DNA of 64,000 nt from Streptomyces davaonensis JCM 4913 (GCF_000349325.1 NC_020504.1:7288053-7352052), one strand, 5' to 3'; counted from the first letter of the stretch, positions 25,000 to 33,619 are shown. A program made the numbers and translations. The notes: generated by a model not told the origin, from the letters alone.

Positions 25000-25578
25000 G
25001 TGACCGTCAACATGACCAAGGGTCAGGCCATCAGTCTTCAGAAGAACGACGGCGGCAGCCTGACCGCGGTGCGCATGGGTCTCGGCTGGCAGGCAGCCCC
25101 CCGGCGTGGCCTGTTCGGCTCGCGCACCCGCGAGGTCGACCTGGACGCCTCCGCCGTTCTGTTCGCCGACAAGCAGCCGGTCGACGTGGTCTTCTTCCGT
25201 CACCTGGTGAGCGACGACGGCTCGGTCCGGCACACCGGTGACAACCTGGTCGGCGGCGTCGGCCAGGGCGGCGACGACGAGGCGATCCTCGTCGACCTGG
25301 CCCGCGTCCCGGTCCACATCGACCAGATCGTCTTCACTGTGAACTCCTTCACGGGCCAGACCTTCCAGGAGGTGCAGAACGCCTTCTGCCGTCTGGTCGA
25401 CGAGACCAACGGCCAGGAGCTCGCCCGCTACACGCTCGCGGGCGGCGGCGCCTACACCGCCCAGATCATGGCCAAGGTGCACCGCACCGGCCCGAGCTGG
25501 ACGATGACGGCCATCGGCACGCCCGCCAACGGCCGTACCTTCCAGGACCTGATGCCGGCGATCCTGCCGCACCTGTAG
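25000..25578 (+). CDS. TerD-family stress protein
   Basis: This 192-aa protein is a single TerD domain: MTKGQAISLQKNDGGSLTAV at the start, the Ca-binding region EVDLDASAVLFADKQPVDVVFF, DNLVGGVGQGGDDEAILVDL, and WTMTAIGTPANGRTFQDLMP at the end. TerD proteins bind calcium and are linked to tellurite, phage and DNA-damage stress. The GTG start follows a GAGAGGGG site. It is the first gene of a probable terD-terD-terC group. Confidence 0.9.
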   Translation: MTVNMTKGQAISLQKNDGGSLTAVRMGLGWQAAPRRGLFGSRTREVDLDASAVLFADKQPVDVVFFRHLVSDDGSVRHTGDNLVGGVGQGGDDEAILVDLARVPVHIDQIVFTVNSFTGQTFQEVQNAFCRLVDETNGQELARYTLAGGGAYTAQIMAKVHRTGPSWTMTAIGTPANGRTFQDLMPAILPHL

Positions 25579-25640
25579 GTCCCACCGGCGAGCAGCACAC
25601 TTCACGACACGAGACACAGCGACACAGGGGGACGAAGGCG

Positions 25641-27653
25641 ATGACGGCCGAGCTGGTGCGGGGACAGAATCACCCGCTCTCCCAGGCCCGTCTTGAGATC
25701 CGGGTCTCGGCCGGCGCGCCGATCGTGGCGGGCGCCACGCTCGGCGACGAGAACGGCAAGGTCCACGGCACGGAGTGGGTGGCCCATCCGGGCGCGCCCA
25801 CCCAGCCGGGCCTGGAGGTCTCCCGGCAGGCGGCCGCCGACCATCGCCTCGCGGTGGACCTGGACGCCGTGCCCGAAGTTGTGCACCGGGTCAGTGTGCT
25901 GCTCGCCCTGCCCACCGGCGTGGGGGGCCCGGTCCGCTTCGGCGCGGTCGCCGCCCCCTTCATCGCGGTCACCGGCCTCGACGGCACCGAGGTGGCCAGC
26001 TACACCATCACCGGCCTGGACGCCGAGTCGGCCGTCGTTGCCCTGGAGCTCTACCGCCGCCAGGGCGCCTGGAAGGTGCGCGCCATAGGCCAGGGCTACG
26101 CGGGCGGCCTCGCCGAGCTGCTCGCCGACCAGAACCTGCCCGAGGCCGGCACGCTGGCGAACAGCATCAACGACGCGGTGGCCCAGGGCATGGCCCGCTC
26201 GGTCCCGGCGCCCCCGTCGCGTACGGCGGACTCCGACCGGCACAGGCCGCAGACGGCGCCCGCCGTGGGCCCCGACCAGGGCGGCCCCACCCCCACCTCG
26301 CCGTACGGCACCCAGGGCGCCCCCGGCGCCGTACCGCCGTCGCCCGCGACACCGCCGTACGGTGAGCCGCCGCAGAACACGCCCGCGTCCGGCTACCCGG
26401 CCGCGTCCGGCGATCCGTCCGCCACCAGCGGCGGCGTCAACTACAGCCACCCGCGGCGGCAGAACACGACCCCGCCGCCGCCCGCCCCGCCCGCGCCCCC
26501 GGCCCAGCCGGGTCAGCCCGGTCAGCCCGTCGCGGGCGACGCCACCGGCTGGTCCATGGACGAGCGGCTCTACAACCAGGTCTGGGGCATGTTCGAGGAC
26601 CTGGCGCGGACGACCGCCGCGTACCGCAGCGCCGTCGACTTCGCCGACTCGCGCATGGAGAAGGAGCTGGACCAGGTCCTGTCCGATCCGCGCAGCCGGA
26701 TCGGCGGTCAGGGCGACGCCGCCCGCGAGGCGGCCCAGGCCAAGCACGCCCAGCTCGTGGACCAGGCCAGGGCCACCCTCGACCGGGACCTCGCCCAGCT
26801 CACCGCCGAGGTCGATGTCGTCGAGCCCGCGCTGCCCCCGCCCTACGCCCGCTGGGACAACCCGGTCTGGCATGCCTACCGTGTGCCGATGGAGACGCCC
26901 ATGGCGGTGCGCCTGGGCGATCTGCACCTGCCCGAGAGCGATCCGCTGCGGATCCCGATGCTGGTCCGGCTGCCGCTGGAGCGCGGTCTGTGGATCGACA
27001 GCGGAGCGTCCGGATCGCTGGACGGCGCGTTCCACGACTCGCACGATCTGCGCCGGCTCGCCCTGGAGACGGCCGTGGCGCATGCGGCCCGGCTGCTCGC
27101 CGTCTATCCGGCGGGCGACTTCACGGTCCATGTCATCGACCCGGCCGGTTCCGGCGCCCAGCCGCTCGCGCCGCTGGTGCAGACCGGTGTGCTCGCCGCT
27201 CCGCCCGCCGTCGGCGCGGCGGGGGTGACGGAGCTCCTCGGCCGTCTCACCCAGCGCGTCGACCTGGTGCAGATGGCGGTGCGCGGTGGCGCGCCCGAGT
27301 CGCTCCCGCAGGGCTTCGACACCTCCGAGCAGCTGCTGATCGTCAATGACTTCCCGCACGGCTTCGACGACCGGGCCGTGAACCAGCTGCGCTATCTCGC
27401 GGACGAGGGCCCGTCCGTCGGCGTCCATCTGATGATGGTCGCGGACCGCGAGGAGGCCTCCGCCTACGGCCCGCTGCTGGACCCGTTGTGGCGTTCGCTG
27501 CTGCGACTGACCCCGGTGCCCGAGGACCACCTCGCCGACCCCTGGGTGGGCCATGCCTGGACGTACGAGCCCCCGCTCGTGCCGCCCGGCAGTCAGGTGC
27601 TCCAGCAGGTGCTGACCCAGGTCGCCGCGGCCCGCCGCTCCTGGAACCGGTGA
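25641..27653 (+). CDS. TerD-like domain fused to a degenerate FtsK/HerA-like ATPase domain
   Basis: This 670-aa protein has three parts. Residues 1-180 are a TerD-like domain (ARLEIRVSAGAPIVAGATLG, ESAVVALELYRRQGAWKVRA). Residues 190-300 are a Pro/Ala/Gln-rich disordered linker. Residues 300-670 start with a helical, probably coiled-coil stretch (RMEKELDQVLSDPRSRIGG, ARATLDRDLAQLTAEVDVVE) and continue as what looks like an FtsK/HerA fold: LARLLAVYPAGDFTVHVIDP, LLGRLTQRVDLVQMAVRGG, QLLIVNDFPHGFD, YLADEGPSVGVHLMMVADR. A Walker A P-loop is missing and the Walker B position reads LLIVNDF. The fold call is my inference from pattern; ATP hydrolysis is doubtful. It lies 62 nt after the first terD gene and is probably cotranscribed. 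Confidence 0.75.
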   Translation: MTAELVRGQNHPLSQARLEIRVSAGAPIVAGATLGDENGKVHGTEWVAHPGAPTQPGLEVSRQAAADHRLAVDLDAVPEVVHRVSVLLALPTGVGGPVRFGAVAAPFIAVTGLDGTEVASYTITGLDAESAVVALELYRRQGAWKVRAIGQGYAGGLAELLADQNLPEAGTLANSINDAVAQGMARSVPAPPSRTADSDRHRPQTAPAVGPDQGGPTPTSPYGTQGAPGAVPPSPATPPYGEPPQNTPASGYPAASGDPSATSGGVNYSHPRRQNTTPPPPAPPAPPAQPGQPGQPVAGDATGWSMDERLYNQVWGMFEDLARTTAAYRSAVDFADSRMEKELDQVLSDPRSRIGGQGDAAREAAQAKHAQLVDQARATLDRDLAQLTAEVDVVEPALPPPYARWDNPVWHAYRVPMETPMAVRLGDLHLPESDPLRIPMLVRLPLERGLWIDSGASGSLDGAFHDSHDLRRLALETAVAHAARLLAVYPAGDFTVHVIDPAGSGAQPLAPLVQTGVLAAPPAVGAAGVTELLGRLTQRVDLVQMAVRGGAPESLPQGFDTSEQLLIVNDFPHGFDDRAVNQLRYLADEGPSVGVHLMMVADREEASAYGPLLDPLWRSLLRLTPVPEDHLADPWVGHAWTYEPPLVPPGSQVLQQVLTQVAAARRSWNR

Positions 27654-27665
27654 CCCTGATCTGAC

Positions 27666-27734
27666 CTTTACAAAGCATCGGTAAAGCCACCCTGAGCTTG
27701 GCTTTTGGTCTTTCTTTTACCTCACTCTTTACCT
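27666..27734 (+). promoter_or_regulatory. AT-rich terC promoter region with repeated CTTTAC motifs
   Basis: The space before terC is unusually AT-rich for this genome. It holds CTTTAC (27666-27671) facing GTAAAG (27681-27686) as an inverted repeat with a 9-nt gap, and two direct TTTACC copies at 27716-27721 and 27728-27733, 12 bp apart. These may be regulator sites or promoter parts. Confidence 0.4.
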
Positions 27735-27765
27735 TTCCTTGGCGATTGGGTTACTCTCCTTTGTA

Positions 27766-27836
27766 CGGAGGGGGAGTGCTCCTGACCTCCGGCAGCGACG
27801 ACAACGCTGACCTTTGCCGTTCTGAACTGCCGGAGG
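27766..27836 (+). promoter_or_regulatory. terC leader with mutually exclusive hairpins hiding the ribosome site (candidate riboswitch)
   Basis: CCTCCGGCAG (27786-27795) pairs perfectly with CTGCCGGAGG (27827-27836). The right arm contains the whole GGAGG ribosome site of terC, 4 nt before its GTG. The left arm can instead pair through CCTCCG (27786-27791) with CGGAGG (27766-27771) just upstream, which would free the ribosome site. The two forms exclude each other, as in a translational switch. The GGGGAGTG between them resembles the conserved box of yybP-ykoY Mn riboswitches, which often control TerC-type exporters, but I cannot confirm that family. Confidence 0.55.
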
Positions 27837-27840
27837 CGCA

Positions 27841-28842
27841 GTGGATGTTTCCGTGACCCTGTGGGTCCTGACGATCGTGGGCCTCGCCGCCCTGATCGCG
27901 GTCGACTTCTTCATCGGCCGCAAGCCGCACGACGTGTCCATCAAGGAAGCCGGGATCTGGACCGTCGTCTGGATCGCCCTCGCCGGACTCTTCGGCCTCG
28001 GCCTGCTGCTCTTCGGCGGCGGGCAGCCGGCCGGTGAGTTCTTCGCCGGCTTCATCACCGAGAAGTCGCTGAGCGTCGACAACCTCTTCGTCTTCGTCCT
28101 GATCATGGCGAAGTTCGCGGTGCCCTCGCAGTACCAGCAGCGCGTGCTGCTCGTCGGCGTGCTCATAGCCCTGGTCCTGCGCGCGATCTTCATCGCCGCC
28201 GGTGCCGCGATCCTCGCCAGCTTCGCCTGGGTGTTCTACCTCTTCGGCGCCTTCCTGATCTGGACCGCCTGGAAGCTCATCCAGGAGGCCCGCGCCGACG
28301 ACGAGGAAGAGGAGTTCGAGGAGAACAAGCTCCTCAAGGCCGCCGAGCGCCGCTTCGGTGTCGCCGACCGTTACCACGGCACCAAGCTGTGGATCGAGCA
28401 GAACGGCAAGCGGGTCATGACCCCGATGCTCGTCGTGATGCTCGCGATCGGTACGACGGACGTCCTGTTCGCCCTCGACTCCATCCCCGCGATCTTCGGC
28501 CTGACGCAGGACCCGTACATCGTCTTCACCGCCAACGCCTTCGCCCTGATGGGCCTCAGGCAGCTGTACTTCCTCATCGGCGGCCTGCTGAGGAAGCTGG
28601 TCCACCTGAGCTACGGCCTGTCGGTCATCCTCGGCTTCATCGGCGTGAAGCTGGTCCTGCACGCCCTGCACGAGTCCGGGGTGCATGTCCCGGAGATCAG
28701 CATTCCGGTCTCGCTCGGCGTCATCTGCTCGGTCCTGATCGTCACCACGATCACCAGCCTCCGTGCCTCCAAGAAGCAGGTGGCGGCCGAGGCGGCGCAG
28801 AAGGAGAGCGAAGGCGCTCCGAAGGACAGCATCGGGGCCTGA
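27841..28842 (+). CDS. TerC-family integral membrane protein (probable metal exporter)
   Basis: This 333-aa protein has about nine membrane helices and the two TerC signatures: FITEKSLSVDNLFVFVLIM and AIGTTDVLFALDSIPAIFGLT, whose acidic residues form the ion site. A charged cytoplasmic loop (ADDEEEEFEENKLLKAAERR) separates the halves. Relatives such as Alx and MntP-like TerC proteins export Mn2+, and TerC is tied to tellurite resistance. The GTG start has GGAGG 4 nt upstream, inside a hairpin. A terminator follows. Confidence 0.92.
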   Translation: MDVSVTLWVLTIVGLAALIAVDFFIGRKPHDVSIKEAGIWTVVWIALAGLFGLGLLLFGGGQPAGEFFAGFITEKSLSVDNLFVFVLIMAKFAVPSQYQQRVLLVGVLIALVLRAIFIAAGAAILASFAWVFYLFGAFLIWTAWKLIQEARADDEEEEFEENKLLKAAERRFGVADRYHGTKLWIEQNGKRVMTPMLVVMLAIGTTDVLFALDSIPAIFGLTQDPYIVFTANAFALMGLRQLYFLIGGLLRKLVHLSYGLSVILGFIGVKLVLHALHESGVHVPEISIPVSLGVICSVLIVTTITSLRASKKQVAAEAAQKESEGAPKDSIGA

Positions 28843-28865
28843 CGGCTTCGGGCGTAGAAACAACC

Positions 28866-28920
28866 ATCACCGGGAGTGACGCGTGCCGATTGCCGCGTGA
28901 CGCTCCCGGTGATTGCTTTG
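28866..28920 (+). terminator. intrinsic terminator of terC
   Basis: ATCACCGGGAG (28866-28876) pairs with CTCCCGGTGAT (28903-28913); inside, GTGACGCG/CGCGTGAC extends the pairing. A TGCTTTGTTCT stretch follows the stem. Confidence 0.75.
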
Positions 28921-28971
28921 TTCTGAGCGCGTTCCCCGGCCAGGGGGCGCAGTGGCCGGCGGAGGTAATCC

Positions 28972-29274
28972 GTGAAGTTCGTGCAGATCATCGACTTCGA
29001 GACCGAGCGGCTCGACGAAATGGAACCGCTGCTGGAAGAGGCGCGGCAGCGCAACGCGGGCCGGGAGGGCGGCCCCACCCACCGCATCCTCCTCAAGGAC
29101 CGTGACACGCCGGGGCGTTACCTCTCCCTGATCGAGTTCGACTCGTACGAGGAGGCCATGCGCAACAGCGAGGACCCCGAGACGACCAAGATGGCCGAGC
29201 AACTGGGTGCGTTGTGCACCCGTGAGCCCCGCTTCGTCAACTGCGATCTGCTGGACTCCAGCGACCTGAAGTAA
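28972..29274 (+). CDS. small conserved protein, possible dimeric alpha-beta barrel
   Basis: This 100-aa soluble protein starts with GTG after a GGAGG site. It reads MKFVQIIDFETERLDEMEPL then HRILLKDRDTPGRYLSLIEFDSYEEAMRNSEDP. The beta-alpha-beta pattern with a terminal helix region resembles the dimeric alpha-beta barrel (ABM/Dabb) proteins, but I see no catalytic residue that would fix a role. It stands alone between terC and the antiporter gene. Confidence 0.7.
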   Translation: MKFVQIIDFETERLDEMEPLLEEARQRNAGREGGPTHRILLKDRDTPGRYLSLIEFDSYEEAMRNSEDPETTKMAEQLGALCTREPRFVNCDLLDSSDLK

Positions 29275-29341
29275 CCCAGCGGCAGGCGACGGGCCCCATG
29301 GCCGACGTGCGGGGCCCGTCCGCCTTTGCGACGATCGCTGC

Positions 29342-30406
29342 ATGATCACTCGGCTGAGGTCGCTCACCACCCGGTGGACGGCCTTCGTGCCGGTGCTCTC
29401 GGTCGTCCTGTTGGCCCTCACCTGGAGCCGGGATCTGCCCGGCGCGGTCGTGGCCGTGGTGACGCTGGTACTCGCCGGAGCCGTCCTGGCCGCCGTCCAC
29501 CACGCGGAGGTCGTCGCCCACCGGGTCGGCGAGCCCTTCGGCTCCCTGGTCCTCGCGATCGCGGTCACGGTCATCGAAGTCGCCCTGATCGTCACCCTGA
29601 TGGCGGACGGCGGCGACAAGAGCGCCACCCTCGCGCGGGACACCGTCTTCGCGGCCGTGATGATCACCTGCAACGGCATCGTCGGCCTGTGTCTACTGGT
29701 CGCGTCCCTCCGCCACGGCACCGCGATCTTCAACCCCGAAGGCACCGGCGCCGCCCTGGCGACCGTCGCCACCCTCGCCACGCTCAGCCTGGTCCTGCCG
29801 ACGTTCACCACCAGCAAGCCGGGCCCGGAGTTCTCCAGCGTCCAACTGACCTTCGCCGCGCTCTCCTCACTCATCCTCTACGGCCTGTTCGTCGCGACCC
29901 AGACCGTGCGGCACCGCGACTACTTCCTGCCCATCACCCGGCAGGGCGAGGTGATCACCGCGGACGCTCACGCCGACGCGCCCTCCGCCCGTACCGCGCT
30001 GATCAGCCTGAGCCTGCTGGGCCTGGCCCTGATCGGCGTCGTAGGGCTCGCCAAGGCGGTCTCGCCCACCATCGAGTCCGGGGTGGAGTCGGCCGGTCTC
30101 GGCCACGCCGTCGTCGGAGTGATCATCGCGATGCTGGTGCTGCTCCCCGAGACGATCGCCGCGCTGCGCTCCGCCCGCCGCGACCGCGTGCAGACCAGCC
30201 TGAACCTCGCGCTCGGCTCGGCGATGGCCAGCATCGGCCTGACCATCCCCGCGGTCGCCCTGGCGACGATCTGGCTCTCCGGGCCACTCGTCCTCGGCCT
30301 CGGCGCCACCCATATGCTGCTGCTCGCCCTGACCGTCGTGGTCAGCTCCCTGACGGTGGTGTGCCCGGCCGCGCCACACCCCTCCAGGGCGGGGTGCACC
30401 TGGTGA
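29342..30406 (+). CDS. ChaA-like calcium/sodium:proton antiporter, 3' frameshift
   Basis: This membrane protein has about eleven helices and the two CaCA family repeats: FGSLVLAIAVTVIEVALIVT with GTGAALATVATLATLSLVLP, and VVGVIIAMLVLLPETIAALR with NLALGSAMASIGLTIPAVAL. It would exchange Ca2+ or Na+ for H+. After SSLTVV the frame leaves the expected ending; reading two bases over gives PGRATPLQGGVHLVIFSAYL then ELAINP, ending at 30444. So a 2-bp insertion in a GTGGTGTG stretch (about 30356-30362) has replaced the last membrane helix with CPAAPHPSRAGCTW. It may be damaged or a sequence error. Confidence 0.82.
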   Translation: MITRLRSLTTRWTAFVPVLSVVLLALTWSRDLPGAVVAVVTLVLAGAVLAAVHHAEVVAHRVGEPFGSLVLAIAVTVIEVALIVTLMADGGDKSATLARDTVFAAVMITCNGIVGLCLLVASLRHGTAIFNPEGTGAALATVATLATLSLVLPTFTTSKPGPEFSSVQLTFAALSSLILYGLFVATQTVRHRDYFLPITRQGEVITADAHADAPSARTALISLSLLGLALIGVVGLAKAVSPTIESGVESAGLGHAVVGVIIAMLVLLPETIAALRSARRDRVQTSLNLALGSAMASIGLTIPAVALATIWLSGPLVLGLGATHMLLLALTVVVSSLTVVCPAAPHPSRAGCTW

Positions 30407-30416
30407 TCTTCTCCGC

Positions 30417-31739
30417 CTATCTGGAGCTGGCGATCAATCCATGACCAACGTCGGCGCCACCACCGGCGCCGGGGCGGGTCTCCGGCAGCAGCGCGAAGCA
30501 GCCGAGGCTGAGCAGCGCGATCCCGGTCAGATACGCCCCCACTCCCCACGGCACCCGCCCGCCCTGCTCGGCGAGCGCGGTCGCGGCGAGCGGCGTCAGC
30601 GCGCCGCCCAGGACCCCGCCGAGGTTGTAGCCGACCGCGGCACCGGTGCAGCGCACCCGCGGTTCGTACAACTCGGGCAGATACGCGGCGATGACGGCGA
30701 ACATCGTGATGAACGCCAGCATCGCCCCCAGGAAGCCGAGGAACATCAGCAGCGGCGCGCCGGTGGCGAGCAGCGCGACCATCGGGAACATCCACACCGC
30801 GGCCGCCGCGCACCCGGCCAGGCACAACGGCCGACGCCCGTACCGGTCCCCGAGCAGCGCCACCAACGGGGTCAGCGCCCCCTTCACCAGGACCGCGCCC
30901 ATGATGCAGACCAGCATGACCGTACGGCTCACCCCGAGCCGTTCCGTCCCATAGGCGAGGGACCAGGTCGTGACGGCGTAGAAGATCGCGTACCCGATGG
31001 CCAGCGCGCCGGCGGTGAGCAGGACGAGCCTCCAGTGGTCGCGCACCACCTCGGCGAGGGGCACGCGCGCGTGCTCGTCGATCTCCAGGAACTGCGGGCT
31101 CTCGGTGAGCGACGACCGCAGCCACAGCCCCGCCACGGCGAGCACCCCCGCCGCCCAGAACGGCACCCGCCATCCCCACTGCGCGAACTGGGCCTCGGTC
31201 AGGGAGGCCGCCAGCAGCAGCGTCACCCCGTTCGCCAGCAGAAACCCGACCGCCGGGCCCACCTGCGGAAAGCTCGACCACAGCCCGCGCCGCTCGGCGG
31301 GCGCGTGCTCCGCCGTCAGCAGCACGGCCCCGCCCCACTCCCCGCCGAGCCCGAGCCCCTGGAGAAAGCGCAGGACGAGCAGCAGCACGGGAGCGGCCAC
31401 CCCGATCGTGTCGTACGTCGGCACACAGCCGACCGCGACCGTGGAGGCGCCGGTCAGCAGCAGCGAGGCGACGAGGACCGGCCGCCTCCCGTGCCGGTCC
31501 CCGATGTGCCCGAACAGCACGGAGCCGAGCGGCCGTGCCACGAACCCCACCCCGAACGTCCCGAACGCGGCCAGGGTCCCCGCCACCGGCGAGAACGTGG
31601 GGAAGAACAGCGGCCCCAGGACCAGCGCGGCCGCGGTCCCGTAGACGAAGAAGTCGTAGAACTCGATGGCCGTCCCGGCGAGCGAGGCGGCCGCGAGCCG
31701 GAGCATGGAGGGCGCCCTTACGGTGCGTACGTCGTGCAT
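30417..31739 (-). CDS. MFS transporter of the metabolite:H+ symporter type
   Basis: This 440-aa protein has twelve membrane helices and the MHS-family start GTAIEFYDFFVYGTAAALVL, followed by motif A-like GDRHGRRPVL, LGGEWGGAVLL and a second GDRYGRRPL. Proteins of this family take up organic acids, osmolytes or aromatic acids with protons. The substrate here is unknown. Its 3' end overlaps the true ending of the antiporter gene tail to tail. Confidence 0.9.
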   Translation of the reverse strand: MHDVRTVRAPSMLRLAAASLAGTAIEFYDFFVYGTAAALVLGPLFFPTFSPVAGTLAAFGTFGVGFVARPLGSVLFGHIGDRHGRRPVLVASLLLTGASTVAVGCVPTYDTIGVAAPVLLLVLRFLQGLGLGGEWGGAVLLTAEHAPAERRGLWSSFPQVGPAVGFLLANGVTLLLAASLTEAQFAQWGWRVPFWAAGVLAVAGLWLRSSLTESPQFLEIDEHARVPLAEVVRDHWRLVLLTAGALAIGYAIFYAVTTWSLAYGTERLGVSRTVMLVCIMGAVLVKGALTPLVALLGDRYGRRPLCLAGCAAAAVWMFPMVALLATGAPLLMFLGFLGAMLAFITMFAVIAAYLPELYEPRVRCTGAAVGYNLGGVLGGALTPLAATALAEQGGRVPWGVGAYLTGIALLSLGCFALLPETRPGAGGGADVGHGLIASSR

Positions 31740-31801
31740 GCAGCGTCAACTACCCACGGTGACCGAGGGTTACGGGGGCGCGTGGACGCGGCCGCCGAGG
31801 C

Positions 31802-32848
31802 TCAGTACGTGACGGTGATGCGCCGGTCCGGTCCGTCGACCCGGACGAGGCCGCCGTAGGGGATCACGAGTTGCGGGTCGGTGTGGCCGAAGTCCACATC
31901 GAAGACGATCGGCGTGGTGGGTGCATACATGCGCATGGCCCGCAGCACGGCTTCGCGCTGATCGGCGGCATAACGAGCGGCCTCCTCCGGGCCGTTGGGC
32001 CGCTCGAAGGACCAGGTCTTCGCCCGGCCCATCAGCAGCGCGGAGAAGCGCTGGAGCAGCGCCCGCTCGCCCATGTTGCGCAGGGTCCAGAAGACCTCGT
32101 TGGCGCTCGGCATCTCCTCCGACGTCTCCAGCAGCAGCACGCCGCCGTCGAACTCCGCCAGGTCGCGCGGGATCTCACGGTCGGCCATCAGCAGCCAGCC
32201 GAGGATCTCCAGACAGCCGCCCCAACTGCGGCCCTCCACCACCCGGTCGGCGTTCACCCAGGTCCAGCCGGCGGCCGGACGCGTCTCGGGCTCCGCCTCG
32301 AAGGTGGCGGGGTCCGCCCAGTCGCGGTTGATGTCGTTCCAGCGCTCGGCGGGCTTCAGTTCGTAGGCCCCGGAGGTGAACAGCGCCGCGCGCAGCGAGT
32401 CGGCGGTCTGCGGGTGCATGGCGCCGGGGCGGCCCAGCTCGCACATCACCGTCGCGCCGTGGTAGCCGACGATCCCGGTGTTGCGCAGGAACGCGAGCAG
32501 GTTGGTGTTGTCGCTCATCCCGAAGAACGGCTTCGGATTGGCGCGGATCAACTCCCGGTCAAGGAACGGCAGTACGGTGATCTGGTCGTCGCCGCCGATG
32601 GACGCGATCACCGCCTTGATGTCCGGGTCGGCGAAGGCGGCGTGGATGTCGGCGGCCCGCTCCTGGGGTGTGGAGCCCATCTTGCGGGTCGCCGGGTACT
32701 CGACCGGTACGAGGTCGTATTCCTTGCGCAGCCGCTCCAGGCCCAGTTCGAAGGGGCGCGGGAGGAGTCCGGGCAGGCCCGCGCCGGCCGAGATGACGGC
32801 TATGCGGTCGCCGGGGGAGGGCTTGGGGGGATACGAGATCGTCGTCAT
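31802..32848 (-). CDS. S66 family LD-carboxypeptidase / MccF-like peptidase
   Basis: This 348-aa protein begins PKPSPGDRIAVISAGAGLPG and has the S66 triad in context: the nucleophile Ser in FFGMSDNTNLL, Glu in GGVLLLETSEE and His in DVDFGHTDPQLVIPYGG. The length and the long C-terminal part are closer to MccF (self-immunity to microcin C) than to the shorter peptidoglycan LdcA. It could recycle cell-wall peptides or cleave toxic aminoacyl nucleotides. The ATG at 32846-32848 is chosen at the conserved N-terminus. Confidence 0.88.
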   Translation of the reverse strand: MTTISYPPKPSPGDRIAVISAGAGLPGLLPRPFELGLERLRKEYDLVPVEYPATRKMGSTPQERAADIHAAFADPDIKAVIASIGGDDQITVLPFLDRELIRANPKPFFGMSDNTNLLAFLRNTGIVGYHGATVMCELGRPGAMHPQTADSLRAALFTSGAYELKPAERWNDINRDWADPATFEAEPETRPAAGWTWVNADRVVEGRSWGGCLEILGWLLMADREIPRDLAEFDGGVLLLETSEEMPSANEVFWTLRNMGERALLQRFSALLMGRAKTWSFERPNGPEEAARYAADQREAVLRAMRMYAPTTPIVFDVDFGHTDPQLVIPYGGLVRVDGPDRRITVTY

Positions 32849-32950
32849 GCCGGGCAGGGTACGGGCCGTCACCGCGCCCTCGCACCGTGATAAACCGGGT
32901 CTGAGCAGCGGTCCTCGACGGGCCGCACCGTCGAACGGACCGGAGGAACC

Positions 32951-33424
32951 GTGCCCCGCACCCTGGCCAACGCCCCGATCATGATCCTCAACGGCCCCAA
33001 CCTGAACCTGCTCGGCCAGCGTCAGCCCGAGATCTACGGCTCCGACACCCTCGCCGACGTCGAGGCGATGTGCGTCAAGGCGGCGGCCGCGCACGGCGGG
33101 ACGGTGGACTTCCGTCAGTCCAACCACGAGGGCGAGCTGGTCGACTGGATCCATGAGGCGCGGCTGAACCACTGCGGGATCGTGATCAACCCGGGCGCCT
33201 ACTCGCACACGTCCGTCGCGATCCTGGACGCGCTCAACACCTGTGACGGACTGCCGGTGTTGGAGGTCCACATCTCCAACATCCACCAGCGCGAGTCCTT
33301 CCGGCACCACTCCTACGTCTCGCTGCGCGCCGACGGGGTCATCGCCGGCTGCGGGGTGCAGGGCTACGTGTTCGGCGTCGAGCGCGTCGTGGCGCTGGTG
33401 GGGGCGGCGCAGGCCAAGGCGTGA
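32951..33424 (+). CDS. aroQ: type II 3-dehydroquinate dehydratase
   Basis: This 157-aa enzyme converts 3-dehydroquinate to 3-dehydroshikimate in the shikimate pathway as a dodecamer. Landmarks are [19 protein letters not shown] (lid with the catalytic Tyr), [17 protein letters not shown] and [20 protein letters not shown] (catalytic His). GTG start after GGAGGAAC. It is divergent from the S66 peptidase gene. Confidence 0.97.
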   Translation: MPRTLANAPIMILNGPNLNLLGQRQPEIYGSDTLADVEAMCVKAAAAHGGTVDFRQSNHEGELVDWIHEARLNHCGIVINPGAYSHTSVAILDALNTCDGLPVLEVHISNIHQRESFRHHSYVSLRADGVIAGCGVQGYVFGVERVVALVGAAQAKA

Positions 33425-33489
33425 TACCGCTGCCAGGTGTAATACCCGTTGCCCATGGGCGGGCGCCCCTTACCGGCGGGCGCGCTCCT

Positions 33490-33528
33490 GGGCCGCCGGT
33501 CAAGGGCGGGGAATGAGACCGGCGGCCC
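33490..33528 (+). terminator. hairpin terminator after aroQ
   Basis: GGGCCGCCGGTC (33490-33501) and GACCGGCGGCCC (33517-33528) pair perfectly over 12 bp. CTCCTG (33485-33490) and CAGGAG (33537-33542) may extend the structure after an internal loop. Confidence 0.7.
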
Positions 33529-33619
33529 GTACCGCGCAGGAGCCGTCATCCTGCTGCGGACTGCTTCCAGTTGACTACGCAACGGCACAGGCGCGGGAGC
33601 GCGCGCAACGCGCGGGTGC

